Assembly: GCA_000291825.1 (NCBI GenBank)
Contig: ALPF01000003.1
Span: forward strand, 1-64,000
Direction of reading: 5' to 3'
DNA: 64,000 nucleotides
From: Prochlorococcus sp. W8
GTDB taxonomy: Bacteria > Cyanobacteriota > Cyanobacteriia > PCC-6307 > Cyanobiaceae
Shown here piece after piece: positions 47,062-56,443 of this stretch. Each line of letters starts with the position of its first letter. The stretch's first letter is position 1. A program made the position numbers and the translations under genes. A model generated the notes under the pieces. That model was not told the DNA's origin. It did not search any database and saw only the letters and a list, made by a program, of their open reading frames with translations.

Positions 47062-47202
47062 TTATTTCGCAGAGATATTGTTTTTTGCATTTTTTAAAGG
47101 AATATTGTTCCAAAGCTCAGAAGGAAATTTCTCTCCAGTGAATCTAAGTACCTTAGGATTGAAATTAACTAATAAATCATTAATATTTTTGCTTGAAATC
47201 AT
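47062..47202 (-). CDS. Possible 46-residue hypothetical protein
   Basis: ATG at 47200-47202 on the minus strand reads MISSKNINDLLVNFNPKVLR with FTGEKFPSELWNN to TAA at 47062-47064. The codon pattern is coherent and the frame sits in an otherwise empty stretch downstream of tmRNA. No family recognised and no clear ribosome binding site. Confidence 0.4.
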   Translation of the reverse strand: MISSKNINDLLVNFNPKVLRFTGEKFPSELWNNIPLKNAKNNISAK

Positions 47203-47358
47203 TCTAGTTTAAATTTTTTAATACCATAAGAGAATTTAAAGAGAATGCTCTCAGTATTTATACCTATATGTTTACATAAAAAATTATTATTACATAAGTT
47301 TGCAGCAATAATTACATATTTAAAAAAAATTTTTTACTCCAAAAATAAAATAAAAAAG

Positions 47359-47378
47359 AAGAGCCCTTCCAGGCCCTT
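47359..47378 (-). terminator. Intrinsic terminator of tmRNA
   Basis: On the minus strand AAGGGCC-TGGAAG-GGCTCTT (7-bp stem with one G-T pair) is followed by CTTTTTTATTTTATTTTT. Confidence 0.75.
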
Positions 47379-47630
47379 TGTATCATTTGGTTTATAAGGC
47401 TGATATAACCCCATCTCCTTTTGATCAAGCAGCAACTGGGGCTGTTTGACGGGAGAAACTAACGATTTTGTTAGCGTTTATGTTTTTGCTCATGCCGAGC
47501 AGGCTTCAGTCATCTTCCTTATACCCCGTCGAAACCATTGCAGCCCCAAAAATGGAGCTGAGCGGAATCGAACCGCTGTCCGAAATATCGGTTGAGATCA
47601 CCTAGTCCAGTTGGACATTTATATTCTGAC
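47379..47630 (-). ncRNA. ssrA: Circularly permuted two-piece tmRNA
   Basis: Rescues stalled ribosomes and tags proteins. Read on the minus strand, the acceptor piece comes first: a T-arm (GCGGTTCGATTCCGC, 47563-47577) and CAGCTCCA ending at 47553. A five-T linker follows, then the coding piece begins GGGGCTGCAATGGTTTCGAC at 47547. GGGGCTG pairs with CAGCTCC to form the 7-bp acceptor stem with the alanine-identity G3-U70 pair. The tag reads ANKIVSFSRQTAPVAA then TGA (47425-47475). CCA is not encoded. The exact 5' end near 47625 is estimated. Confidence 0.95.
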
Positions 47631-47690
47631 AGGCAAAATAAATATTGGATAGATATTTGCATATTTTTACAAATGTTATGAATTATTCTC

Positions 47691-48812
47691 ATGAACATAG
47701 TTGCGTCATCTCCTGAAGGTTTAGAAAAAGTTTTAGCTAAAGAAATTAGCAATTATGGTGGAAATAATATTGTAATTTCAAAAAGGTGCGTATCTTTTCA
47801 ATGTAATGAGGACACTCTCTATAAATTACATTTTTTTTCTAAAATTGCGTTTCGTTTTTACAGGGAAATTTCACGTTTTGAGTGTTTTGATAAAAAGTCT
47901 CTTTATAAAGGTGTGCAATCAGCATGCGATTGGTTGAAATGGATACCATTTGATAAGACTTTTTGTGTGTATGTAACGGGAAAAAATTCTAATTTAAGGC
48001 ACTCTCATTTCACTGCTTTGCAGGTTAAAAATGCAATAATTGATTTACAACAAGCTTCTTTTGGTAAACGATCCAATATTTGTGTTATCAATCCTTTTTT
48101 GATAATTCATTTACATCTCCAAGAAAACTTAGCAGTTCTAAGTTTGCAAAGTACTGTCGAGAGCCTACATAAAAGGGGGTATAGGCCTGCTTTGGGTAAT
48201 GCTCCGTTAAAAGAAAATTTAGCTGCAGGATTAATTAAAATAACCGAGTGGGACAGTTCAAAGCCTTTGATTGACTTAATGTGTGGTTCAGGTAGTTTGC
48301 TAATTGAGGGAGTATCCAATTCTTTAAATATTCCAAATATTCAAAAAAATTATCTTTTTGAAAACTGGCTTGACTTTAATAAAAATATTTTTAATCAAGA
48401 AATTTTAAAAACTAAAAATACTATTCCTGTAAAACCTAATTTTGAGAAAGTAATAGGGTGTGAGATAGATAAAGAGGTATTTCTGCAGGCTAAAAATAAT
48501 ATTTCTTTAGCAGGTTATTCTGATTATGTAGAAATCTTCAATATGGATTTTCATAATTTACGAATAGATTGCAAACCAGGAATAATTGTTTGTAACCCGC
48601 CTTACGGAAAGAAAATTGGAGCAGATAACGATCTTATTGAATTGTATTTAAAAATTGGGTCATTTTTAAAACATAATTTTTCAGGATGGGAATTTTGGCT
48701 GCTGAGTGGGAACTCCTCATTAACAAAATATTTAAAGATGAAAGCTAGTCTAAAAGTCCCAGTAAGTAATGGAGGAATAGATTGTAGATGGATAAAGTAT
48801 TTGATTAGGTGA
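47691..48812 (+). CDS. rRNA large-subunit methyltransferase, RlmL-like (THUMP plus MTase)
   Basis: 373 residues. N-terminal THUMP-like region (about 1-160), then the UPF0020/RlmL motif HKRGYRPALGNAPLKENLAAGLI (about 160-185), SAM motif DLMCGSGSLLIEG (about 196-208) and the N6/N2-type NPPYGKKIG (about 305-313). It resembles the RlmL half of RlmKL, which makes m2G2445 in 23S rRNA; target here is by homology. Confidence 0.88.
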   Translation: MNIVASSPEGLEKVLAKEISNYGGNNIVISKRCVSFQCNEDTLYKLHFFSKIAFRFYREISRFECFDKKSLYKGVQSACDWLKWIPFDKTFCVYVTGKNSNLRHSHFTALQVKNAIIDLQQASFGKRSNICVINPFLIIHLHLQENLAVLSLQSTVESLHKRGYRPALGNAPLKENLAAGLIKITEWDSSKPLIDLMCGSGSLLIEGVSNSLNIPNIQKNYLFENWLDFNKNIFNQEILKTKNTIPVKPNFEKVIGCEIDKEVFLQAKNNISLAGYSDYVEIFNMDFHNLRIDCKPGIIVCNPPYGKKIGADNDLIELYLKIGSFLKHNFSGWEFWLLSGNSSLTKYLKMKASLKVPVSNGGIDCRWIKYLIR

Positions 48813-48813
48813 A

Positions 48814-49200
48814 TTATTTTTTACCTAATACAGCCTTAGTGGTTTTTCCTAAACCTTCGATAGTTTGAGGTAAATAAGGACCTTTCGCTAATTTGCCTCC
48901 CAGTTTTAAACTTAACCCTGCTAGGAAAAGATCAGCAAGAAGAATTATGAGGAGATTATATTCAATTTTCCAATCATTCATTTTTTCTATTATTAAATAA
49001 CCTATTAGGTGAATTATCATAAGAACAATCAATAATAATACAGCTCCAATAGCTAAAAATATCGTTCCGCTTATTAATCTCCTCTTCTCTCTATCAACTT
49101 CTTGTAGGGCAATTCTTACATGCAGATCCATTATGGAGCTTGCGATTGCAGATAGTCTTGAAGCTGTGTTGTTGAAATTTTTACTTTTTGATTTATCCAT
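48814..49200 (-). CDS. Holin-like phage-holin superfamily membrane protein
   Basis: 128 residues. An N-terminal amphipathic helix (about 10-40) is followed by two membrane segments (about 45-66 and 80-98) and a Gly/Lys tail. It matches the layout of PF07332-type putative holin/actinobacterial superfamily III proteins, widely found next to YqjD/DUF883 genes in non-phage contexts. No phage genes are nearby, so a stress-linked membrane role is more likely. The gene follows directly after the DUF883-like gene. Confidence 0.7.
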   Translation of the reverse strand: MDKSKSKNFNNTASRLSAIASSIMDLHVRIALQEVDREKRRLISGTIFLAIGAVLLLIVLMIIHLIGYLIIEKMNDWKIEYNLLIILLADLFLAGLSLKLGGKLAKGPYLPQTIEGLGKTTKAVLGKK

Positions 49201-49662
49201 TTATTTTCTTCCTACTCCAATGATAGAACCAATTAAAAGGCCGATTCCTGCGGCAATTGCAATTGATAAAATTGGTTTTTTTCTTATTGGGCCCTCAATT
49301 TTTGGTCTTAAAGTTTGGTTTAATTCATCCAACAATTCTTCTAATTGGGTTTCGATTGGTTCAAGATGATCGGCGATTTCCCAGTTATTAGATTGTATTG
49401 AATCAATAATTTCAAATAATTGATCTTTGATCCCTTCAGATGATTTGCCAGTATGTTTGGCAATAACTTTGACTAAGTCATCAATACTACCCTTTGTGGT
49501 TTCAATAGTTTGTTGTGCAATATTTGGCCAACGCTCTTGAATAAGAGGAATAAGCTTATCTAGTTTTTCAAAAAACCACTTGTCATTGATTTCGTCATAT
49601 TCATGTATGACGTTCCCACTCTTTTCTTTTTGATTGTCTTTTGGAGGATGAAAAGTTTCCAT
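49201..49662 (-). CDS. DUF883/YqjD-like membrane-anchored protein
   Basis: 153 residues. Helical soluble part with repeated heptad-like segments (about 25-120) and a single C-terminal hydrophobic anchor (RKKPILSIAIAAGIGLLIGS, Gly-rich), the hallmark of YqjD/ElaB-type proteins that bind ribosomes or membranes in enterobacteria. The stop abuts the next gene's start, so the pair is one operon. Confidence 0.72.
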   Translation of the reverse strand: METFHPPKDNQKEKSGNVIHEYDEINDKWFFEKLDKLIPLIQERWPNIAQQTIETTKGSIDDLVKVIAKHTGKSSEGIKDQLFEIIDSIQSNNWEIADHLEPIETQLEELLDELNQTLRPKIEGPIRKKPILSIAIAAGIGLLIGSIIGVGRK

Positions 49663-49845
49663 TAATCCACCTCTTTTTATTTTTACCTTAATCCCTTATT
49701 CAAAAATAACAAACCCATATATCAAATTTAGTACATTAATCAATTTAAAACATATAAAAATTTATGTACATTTTAATTTTCTGTTTTATTTGTGTAATAG
49801 GGTGTTGTTATATTAATTTTGTTTTATTTAATTAATCCCTTTATC

Positions 49846-49983
49846 ATGGATATTACACTTGCACCAGTTTTATTCGCTTCTAAGACTATTCCAACAAGCT
49901 TAGGGCTCATTTTTGCAGCTCTTGCAGGAGCAGGCAGCTTGCTTTTTATAGCTCTTAGATTTGTTCCAGATTCAGGAGAATAA
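49846..49983 (+). CDS. Single-span small membrane protein
   Basis: 45 residues: MDITLAPVLFASKTIPTSLG followed by one Ala/Gly/Leu helix (about 20-38) and the tail RFVPDSGE. Size and form are like low-mass thylakoid subunits, but I cannot match it to a named Psa, Psb or Pet subunit. Upstream, TTGTGTAA and TATATT provide a plausible -10 region. Confidence 0.6.
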   Translation: MDITLAPVLFASKTIPTSLGLIFAALAGAGSLLFIALRFVPDSGE

Positions 49984-50069
49984 TTAGATTTTCAGACGCC
50001 AGCTATTCGTTATTTCAAAAATAAAAATTGATAAAAATATAAATATTCTTTTCAAGTTTTTTCTTAAAG

Positions 50070-50435
50070 ATGAATAAATGGGTTCTTTTGCATCATAAAA
50101 TTGGTAAACCAGATTGCGAGGAGAATCACTATGATTTTCTTGTTGAAAACGGTAAAGATTGCTTAACTTGGAAAATATTTGAAATTCCTCAAATAAATGG
50201 ACCTTCAATTGAAATTATAAAACAAGTAAATCATAGATTAATTTGGCTTTATCGCGAAAAATATACCTTATCAAATGATAGAGGACAGGTTCAAAGAAAA
50301 GATTATGGCACATACAATATAGTTGGAGATTTTTTAGATGAAGACGACTTTTCTTTGAGACTTAATGGAAAAATTTTTAATGGAATATTCCAAAAAAAAT
50401 TTAATTCGTGTCAATTAATTTCTGAGATAAATTAA
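50070..50435 (+). CDS. Stand-alone LigD-type 3'-phosphoesterase-like protein
   Basis: 121 residues resembling the LigD N-terminal (PF13298-type) domain: LLHHKIG (His8/9), ENHYDFLVENGKDCLTWKIF (His20, Asp22), NHRLIWLYREKYTLSNDRGQVQRKDYGTY (His, Arg and acidic residues) and the closing LNGKIFNGIFQ. In LigD this fold removes 3'-phosphate or ribonucleotide ends using those His/Asp metal ligands. No ligase or polymerase domain follows, so it is a free-standing member. It lies just upstream of smc. Confidence 0.72.
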   Translation: MNKWVLLHHKIGKPDCEENHYDFLVENGKDCLTWKIFEIPQINGPSIEIIKQVNHRLIWLYREKYTLSNDRGQVQRKDYGTYNIVGDFLDEDDFSLRLNGKIFNGIFQKKFNSCQLISEIN

Positions 50436-50513
50436 AAATTTAGAATATTCTTAATATATCTATTGAGATTTCTCAGAAATTAGCTAATGTTACTTAGCTA
50501 TTGAGACGTCCGA

Positions 50514-53500
50514 TTGGTACACATCAATCAGGTCGAGTTTGAAAATTTTAAATCTTTTGGAGGAAATATTTCTATTCCTCTCGAAGAAGGTTTTACTGTG
50601 GTTACAGGACCTAATGGTTCAGGTAAGAGTAATATTCTTGACGGAATACTTTTTTGTTTAGGTTTAGCTAACAGCAGGGGAATGAGGGCTGATAGATTAC
50701 CTGATTTAATAAATACTTCCAAGGTAAAAGAGGGTAAATCTTCAGAAACTTCAGTTTCGGTGAGATTCAACATTGAAGGATGGTCTCAAAGAGAAGAAGC
50801 TGCAGATTTAGATATTGAAGAGGAGTCTTTATCTTTCGCAAAAGAACAAAAAGAATGGGTTGTTTCAAGAAAATTAAGATTAATGCCAGGAGGCTCTTAT
50901 GCTTCAACGTATACATCTGACGGAAAGCCATGTAATCTGCAACAGATTCAAAAACTTTTAAGGGATATAAGGGTAGACCCAGAAGGCAGTAACGTTGTAA
51001 TGCAAGGGGATGTAACAAGAATTGTATCTATGAGTAATAAGGAAAGAAGAACACTTATTGATGAATTAGCTGGAGTTGCTTTATTTGATACCAGGATTGA
51101 ACAAACTCACTCTAAACTTAATGATGTTTATGAAAGGCAAGAAAGATGTGAAATTTTGCAAAATGAATTACAAGCTAATAAATTAAAGCTTGAAAAAGAA
51201 TGCGAAAAAGCAAAGATTTATAAAAAACTAAAACAAAGAGTCGGGGAGCTTTCAGAACTTAAAAAAGTTATCTTATACCAAGATCAAGTTAAGAGAATTG
51301 AGGAGATTAGAAAAAAGGATTTAGATTTGGATGAACAAAAGAAGCAATTAACATCAAATCAAGAAAATTTATCAAAAGAGATTCAAATTTTGATGAATAC
51401 ATTTCAAGTTATAGATTATGAGTTAAAAGAAAAAGGTGAAGATAATTTAATTAAAGTCAACTCTGATATTGGAGGAATTAACACGAGCTTAAGAGAATTA
51501 GAAAGATTATCTTCTATAAATAAAAATGAAGGCCAAAAATTAAAAGATAGTAGAGATATGATTGCAATATCCAAAAAAAATTTAGAGATTGATAAGAAGC
51601 AATTCAATTCTTTTGATGAGACTGCATTACATAACTTAGAAAAAGAAATAAAAAGCTTATCTGACGAACATAAATTATCTAGACAAAAACTTTCGAAAGC
51701 TGCTGATCAGTCAGGAGAATTGTCTAAGAAAAATTTACAAATTAATAGTGAAATTGAAAGCCTTCAAACTCTGATTGAACCATTGAATTCAAAAAAAAGA
51801 AATCTTGAAGAAGAGATGATTGAAAATAATATTCAAAGAGATGAAATTTCTTCTCAAATAGATTCACTATCTGAAGATAAAAAAACTATTTCTAAGTTGG
51901 AAACGAATCATAAATCAATGATTAATGAAAAGAAGCAAAAATTGATTACGATACAATCAAAAATAAATGATTTACAAACTGATATCGCATTATTGTCTAA
52001 AACAATTAATAGGGTCAGCGAAGAAAGATTAAAATTGGAGAAAGATTTGTCTAGATATGAAAGTCGAAAAGAGGCATTGAATGAGACTAGAGGTTCATAC
52101 TCATTAAGGATTCTTCTTGAATCTGGATTAGAAGGTATTCATGGTTATGTCGCTCAATTAGGTGAGGTGAATGAAAAGTATAGATATGCACTGGAAATCG
52201 CTGCAGGAAATCGATTAGGCCAGATTGTTGTGGATAATGATTCTGTAGCAGCAAAAGCTATTGATATTCTTAAAAGGAAAAAAGCAGGAAGATTAACTTT
52301 TTTACCTCTCAATAGGATTAAAAATTATTCAAACAAAGAAGTAATCTCTCGTGTTTGGCAAAATAATCATATTGGTTATATAGATAAAGCTATAAATTTA
52401 CTGAAATTTGATGAAGTTTATCATGATGTTTTTAAATATGTATTTGGAGAGACCCAGGTTTTTTCTGATTTAACTTCGGCAAAATCTATAAAGTTAAAAC
52501 ATAGAATAGTAACTCTTAATGGTGAACTTCTTGAAAGTAGTGGTGCTATTACTGGTGGTAGTAAATTAAATAGAGATTTAGCTTATAAATTTGGTTCTAA
52601 TAATGAAATTGATGAAGTTAGTCCAATAAAGCAAAGGTTATTAACAATTAATGATTCGATTAATACAGCAAATAGTGAGTTATCTAAAAAAAATATTCAA
52701 TTAGAAAATTTAATTAAAGACTACAGAATGGTTAATGATGACTTAGTCGCAATAAATAAAGAAAATGATCTTAATAAAAGTTCTTTAAAGAATGTTGGAG
52801 AAAAGATTGCATCAAATTCCATGAGATTGGGGAAACTTAATGAACAAAATAATTTATTAAAAATAAATTTAAAGAAAATTATAAATATATTTTTGCCACA
52901 ACAAAAAAAATTGGATGATTTAAAAAATTCGCTTAAAGAAAACTATAAATATAATCCCAATGAATCAATCTCAAATATAAATAAAGATTTTCAAGGAGTT
53001 GACGTTGAACTTGAAAAACTTGTGAAAAGAAGGAACAACATAATAGAGCAAAGGAACCAGAATGAGCTAAATAAAGAAAGAATTTTCAATGAGCAAAAAC
53101 TTATATCTATTAAAGAAAAGAATCTTGATGAATCTATAAAGAAATTAGCTAAATCGCATGCTGAATGGATCCTTAAACGAAATGATTTACAAAAAGATCT
53201 AGTAAATCTTGAGAAAGAGAAAAAAATCCTGGAAGAAGATTTAGGTGTTTTACGTAGGAAAAGAGATGAATTAAATTCAAAGATTTCAAATAAAAGGCAA
53301 GAATGTAATGAAGTAGAAATTAAACAAGATTATTTAAATCGTGATAAACAAGCACTTACTGAAGAAAAAAGAATAGAGAGTATTAAGCTTGACGAATATC
53401 ATAAGCAACTGCCAAATCCTCTTCCTGATTTCGGTGAATACGCGAATAAAGATATCAATTATTTTCATTCTGAAATTTCATCATTAAATTCAAAATTAGA

Positions 53501-54098
53501 AAGTTTAGAACCTGTTAATATGCTTGCGCTAGATGAGTTAGAAGAGTTAGAAGAGCGACTGAATGCTTTAGTTGAAAGACTAACTGTTTTATCCAATGAG
53601 CGATCAGAATTGCTTTTAAGAATTGAGACTGTTGCAACAATGCGCCAGGAAGCTTTTATGGAGGCGTTCTCAGAAGTAGATAAACATTTTAGAGAAATTT
53701 TTGCATTACTATCTGATGGTGATGGATTTCTTCAGTTGGAGAATAACAAGATGCCTCTAGAGGGTGGATTGACATTGGTGGCTCATCCTAAAGGGAAAAA
53801 TGTGAGAAGATTAGCCTCAATGTCAGGAGGCGAAAAGTCTTTGACTGCATTAAGTTTTTTATTTGCTCTTCAAAAATATAAACCATCTCCATTTTATGCA
53901 TTGGATGAGGTTGATAGTTTCTTAGATGGAATAAATGTTGAAAGATTATCAAAGTTAATATCATCTCAGTCATCAAATGCACAGTTTATAGTTGTTAGTC
54001 ACCGCAGACCTATGATTAGCGCATCTATGAGAACTATTGGAGTTGCACAAGCAAGAGGTGCTCATACACAGGTGATAGGTCTTCCAAATGCTGCATAA
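50514..54098 (+). CDS. smc: Chromosome segregation protein SMC
   Basis: 1194 residues. N-terminal Walker A GPNGSGKSN (about 33-41), long coiled coil (about 165-515), hinge (about 520-660, GIHGYVAQLGEV and GNRLGQIVV), second coil (about 680-1000), then C-terminal signature MSGGEKSLTALSFLFA and Walker B FYALDEVDSFLDG. Start is TTG at 50514-50516 (VHINQVEFENFKSFGG follows), matching the conserved SMC N-terminus. Confidence 0.96.
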   Translation: MVHINQVEFENFKSFGGNISIPLEEGFTVVTGPNGSGKSNILDGILFCLGLANSRGMRADRLPDLINTSKVKEGKSSETSVSVRFNIEGWSQREEAADLDIEEESLSFAKEQKEWVVSRKLRLMPGGSYASTYTSDGKPCNLQQIQKLLRDIRVDPEGSNVVMQGDVTRIVSMSNKERRTLIDELAGVALFDTRIEQTHSKLNDVYERQERCEILQNELQANKLKLEKECEKAKIYKKLKQRVGELSELKKVILYQDQVKRIEEIRKKDLDLDEQKKQLTSNQENLSKEIQILMNTFQVIDYELKEKGEDNLIKVNSDIGGINTSLRELERLSSINKNEGQKLKDSRDMIAISKKNLEIDKKQFNSFDETALHNLEKEIKSLSDEHKLSRQKLSKAADQSGELSKKNLQINSEIESLQTLIEPLNSKKRNLEEEMIENNIQRDEISSQIDSLSEDKKTISKLETNHKSMINEKKQKLITIQSKINDLQTDIALLSKTINRVSEERLKLEKDLSRYESRKEALNETRGSYSLRILLESGLEGIHGYVAQLGEVNEKYRYALEIAAGNRLGQIVVDNDSVAAKAIDILKRKKAGRLTFLPLNRIKNYSNKEVISRVWQNNHIGYIDKAINLLKFDEVYHDVFKYVFGETQVFSDLTSAKSIKLKHRIVTLNGELLESSGAITGGSKLNRDLAYKFGSNNEIDEVSPIKQRLLTINDSINTANSELSKKNIQLENLIKDYRMVNDDLVAINKENDLNKSSLKNVGEKIASNSMRLGKLNEQNNLLKINLKKIINIFLPQQKKLDDLKNSLKENYKYNPNESISNINKDFQGVDVELEKLVKRRNNIIEQRNQNELNKERIFNEQKLISIKEKNLDESIKKLAKSHAEWILKRNDLQKDLVNLEKEKKILEEDLGVLRRKRDELNSKISNKRQECNEVEIKQDYLNRDKQALTEEKRIESIKLDEYHKQLPNPLPDFGEYANKDINYFHSEISSLNSKLESLEPVNMLALDELEELEERLNALVERLTVLSNERSELLLRIETVATMRQEAFMEAFSEVDKHFREIFALLSDGDGFLQLENNKMPLEGGLTLVAHPKGKNVRRLASMSGGEKSLTALSFLFALQKYKPSPFYALDEVDSFLDGINVERLSKLISSQSSNAQFIVVSHRRPMISASMRTIGVAQARGAHTQVIGLPNAA

Positions 54099-54143
54099 CA
54101 ACACAAACCTCAAATTTTACTCCAGAGTGTGTAATATAATTTT

Positions 54144-55148
54144 ATGAATTTGTCTAATTCTTCATCAAAAAATGATCCATTAAAGTCAATCCCCAGTGAT
54201 CGACTATGGTTAAGATCTGAATTAATGGGTACACAAGTTATTACTACTGATACAGGTAGGAGACTTGGGGTTGTAGGAGAAGTAGTTGTGGATATAGATA
54301 GAAGAGAAGTTATAGCCTTGGGTTTAAGAGATAATCCTCTTACTAGGTTTCTCCCTGGCCTTCCAAGATGGATGCCTTTGGAAAGTATAAAACAAGTTGG
54401 AGATGTAATTTTAGTTGATTCTTTAGATTCTTTAAGTGATAATTTTTCTCCTGATAGATATGGGAAGGTAATAAACTGTCAAGTTATAACTGAGTCAGGA
54501 CAGCTACTGGGCAGAGTCCTTGGTTTTTCGTTCGATATTGAAACGGGAGAATTAATTTCTTTGGTTACTGGAGCCATAGGTGTCCCTTTGCTTGGAGAAG
54601 GCGTTTTAAGTACTTGGGAGATTCCTGTAGATGAAATTGTTAGCAGCGGCACAGATAGAATAATTGTATATGAAGGTGCCGAAGAGAAATTAAATCAATT
54701 AAGTAGCGGTTTGCTAGAAAAATTGGGAGTAGGCGGATCATCTTGGGATAATCGAGAATATACAAAATTCTCTTCCAATTTAGTTCCCGTAGAAAATCAG
54801 TTGCTTTCTGGAGTAGATAGTAATCAAGAAACTCTGCTGTTAGAGGAATCACAAGAAGAAGAACTTATTGATGAGAATGAAATCGATGACGAGCTTGAAT
54901 ATGTTGCATTAGATGATTCTCAAGATAATTTAACAGTTAAAAAGCAACTTTATTTAGATAATGATTATTCTCAAGAAAATAATTTTGATAATGATTCTAT
55001 TAAGCCTCAAAGAATAACAAAAAAACCATCAAAAAAACGTCCTGTTGAGACATCAAATGAAACTCTTGATATTGAACCTATAGATCAACAAGATCTCCTT
55101 ATTGATCAAAAGGTCTCCAATCCTGTTGATATTGATGACCCTTGGTGA
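54144..55148 (+). CDS. Double PRC-barrel domain protein
   Basis: 334 residues. Two PRC-barrel repeats at about 20-95 (LMGTQVITTDTGRRLGVVGE) and 110-180 (QVITESGQLLGRVLGFSFDI), followed by a long acidic, low-complexity tail (about 230-334, rich in Glu, Asp, Asn, Ser) that is probably disordered. PRC-barrels serve RNA processing and membrane-complex assembly in various bacteria. It follows smc by 45 bases. Confidence 0.85.
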   Translation: MNLSNSSSKNDPLKSIPSDRLWLRSELMGTQVITTDTGRRLGVVGEVVVDIDRREVIALGLRDNPLTRFLPGLPRWMPLESIKQVGDVILVDSLDSLSDNFSPDRYGKVINCQVITESGQLLGRVLGFSFDIETGELISLVTGAIGVPLLGEGVLSTWEIPVDEIVSSGTDRIIVYEGAEEKLNQLSSGLLEKLGVGGSSWDNREYTKFSSNLVPVENQLLSGVDSNQETLLLEESQEEELIDENEIDDELEYVALDDSQDNLTVKKQLYLDNDYSQENNFDNDSIKPQRITKKPSKKRPVETSNETLDIEPIDQQDLLIDQKVSNPVDIDDPW

Positions 55149-55153
55149 TAAAT

Positions 55154-56425
55154 TTAGTTATTTATTGAATCGAGTATTAATCTCGTTAATTTTTGAACAG
55201 CTCCTAAACTTCCGCGCTCTTTCTTTAAATTTCGTCTTTGATCTTGTAAAAGATTTGAATTATTAATTAAGTATATTGCTTCATCAGCAATTTCTTTTGG
55301 TTGTATTTCTCCAATTCTTTCTGGAACTATAAGTCTTTTGGCTTTGATATTTGGCCATGCAAAAAATTGTTTATTATTTAGGTACCAATTTTTTACGCAT
55401 ATTGAAATAATTTTATTAATTATTGGTATTTTTCCAATAATGCCAAATATCCCATCCCATGAATTCATTAGATTTAAATGTTGCGTTGGAAGGACTACAA
55501 TCATAGGAAGGTTGATTGCAGCTAATTCTGCGGTGTTCGCTCCCACTGTTGTTATTGCTAGCTCACATTGTCTTAATATTTGATTAGCAGGACTACTTGA
55601 AATTAAATAAATTTTTGTATTATTTTCGGTCTGCAGTTCATAATGAAAGGTAGATTCTTCTAATTTTTTAATATATTTAATTTTCGACGAATAATTTTTT
55701 GCTATTGGATTTTTATTGCTCTGATAATATAAAAAGTCTTTTATATTGGTAGTTGGAGCGATAGGAATCATCAATTTAATATCACTACTACTTGATGAAA
55801 CATGATCAGCCATTTCTAGGAAAAATGGTATACCAATAGATAATTTAGTTTTTTTGGAGCCAGGTAAAATTGCTATCCATCTTTCACCTTTCATTTCAAA
55901 AGTATATTTATCTTCATGGTTTATATCGGCCATTAAATCGCCCACTATTCTGCATTTTTTTTGATATATGAACGGTAATTTTTGCTTTACTTTTTCATTC
56001 ATTGCCGCAATAGATGAGTTCCATCTAGGCCATCGCGCTTCCCACTCTGCATATGTAATACATTTATATCCAAGCCTTTTCGCTAGTAAAACGCTCCATA
56101 ATTGATCGCCTCCAAGAAATACTACTATTCCACTATCTGGCCATTTTATGAAGGAAGAAGGGTTAATTAATAATTTCCAAAACTTTCTTGCAGGAGTCAC
56201 AAGATCTAAGTCTGGCCATTTTTTTGCTATTTCATATTCATTGCCATTTGCATTGGGACAAGGAACAAGAATTAATCTTAGATGAAAATCAATATGTTTT
56301 TTGGAATTTAAAGTTAGTATTTCTTTTTTTAAATTATTTAAAACTGGCTTCACCCAAGTAGTTAATTCTCCAGGTCCATTTGAGATAATAACCACTGCAA
56401 CTGATTTTTTTTTCATTGCAGTCAA
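55154..56425 (-). CDS. LpxB-related glycosyltransferase-like protein
   Basis: 423 residues. ISNGPGELTTWVKPVL at the N-terminus, IVVFLGGDQLWSVLLAKRLGYK, RWIAILPGSKKTKL, and the sugar-nucleotide-binding part with ITTVGANTAELAAINLPMIVV. It resembles a cyanobacterial protein group related to lipid-A-disaccharide synthase. The true LpxB is shorter and differs, so the substrate is unknown. Converges with the PRC-barrel gene. Confidence 0.7.
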   Translation of the reverse strand: MTAMKKKSVAVVIISNGPGELTTWVKPVLNNLKKEILTLNSKKHIDFHLRLILVPCPNANGNEYEIAKKWPDLDLVTPARKFWKLLINPSSFIKWPDSGIVVFLGGDQLWSVLLAKRLGYKCITYAEWEARWPRWNSSIAAMNEKVKQKLPFIYQKKCRIVGDLMADINHEDKYTFEMKGERWIAILPGSKKTKLSIGIPFFLEMADHVSSSSSDIKLMIPIAPTTNIKDFLYYQSNKNPIAKNYSSKIKYIKKLEESTFHYELQTENNTKIYLISSSPANQILRQCELAITTVGANTAELAAINLPMIVVLPTQHLNLMNSWDGIFGIIGKIPIINKIISICVKNWYLNNKQFFAWPNIKAKRLIVPERIGEIQPKEIADEAIYLINNSNLLQDQRRNLKKERGSLGAVQKLTRLILDSINN

Positions 56426-56443
56426 CTAAAGTAATTTATGAAG

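Noticed and set aside
47519-47752. 77-codon minus-strand frame across tmRNA
   Set aside because: It reads through the acceptor T-arm of the tmRNA and into the next gene; the RNA explains the sequence.
48814-49200. Holin-like gene as a sign of a prophage
   Set aside because: No other phage genes nearby and the partner is a YqjD-like gene; this protein type is widespread in non-phage settings.
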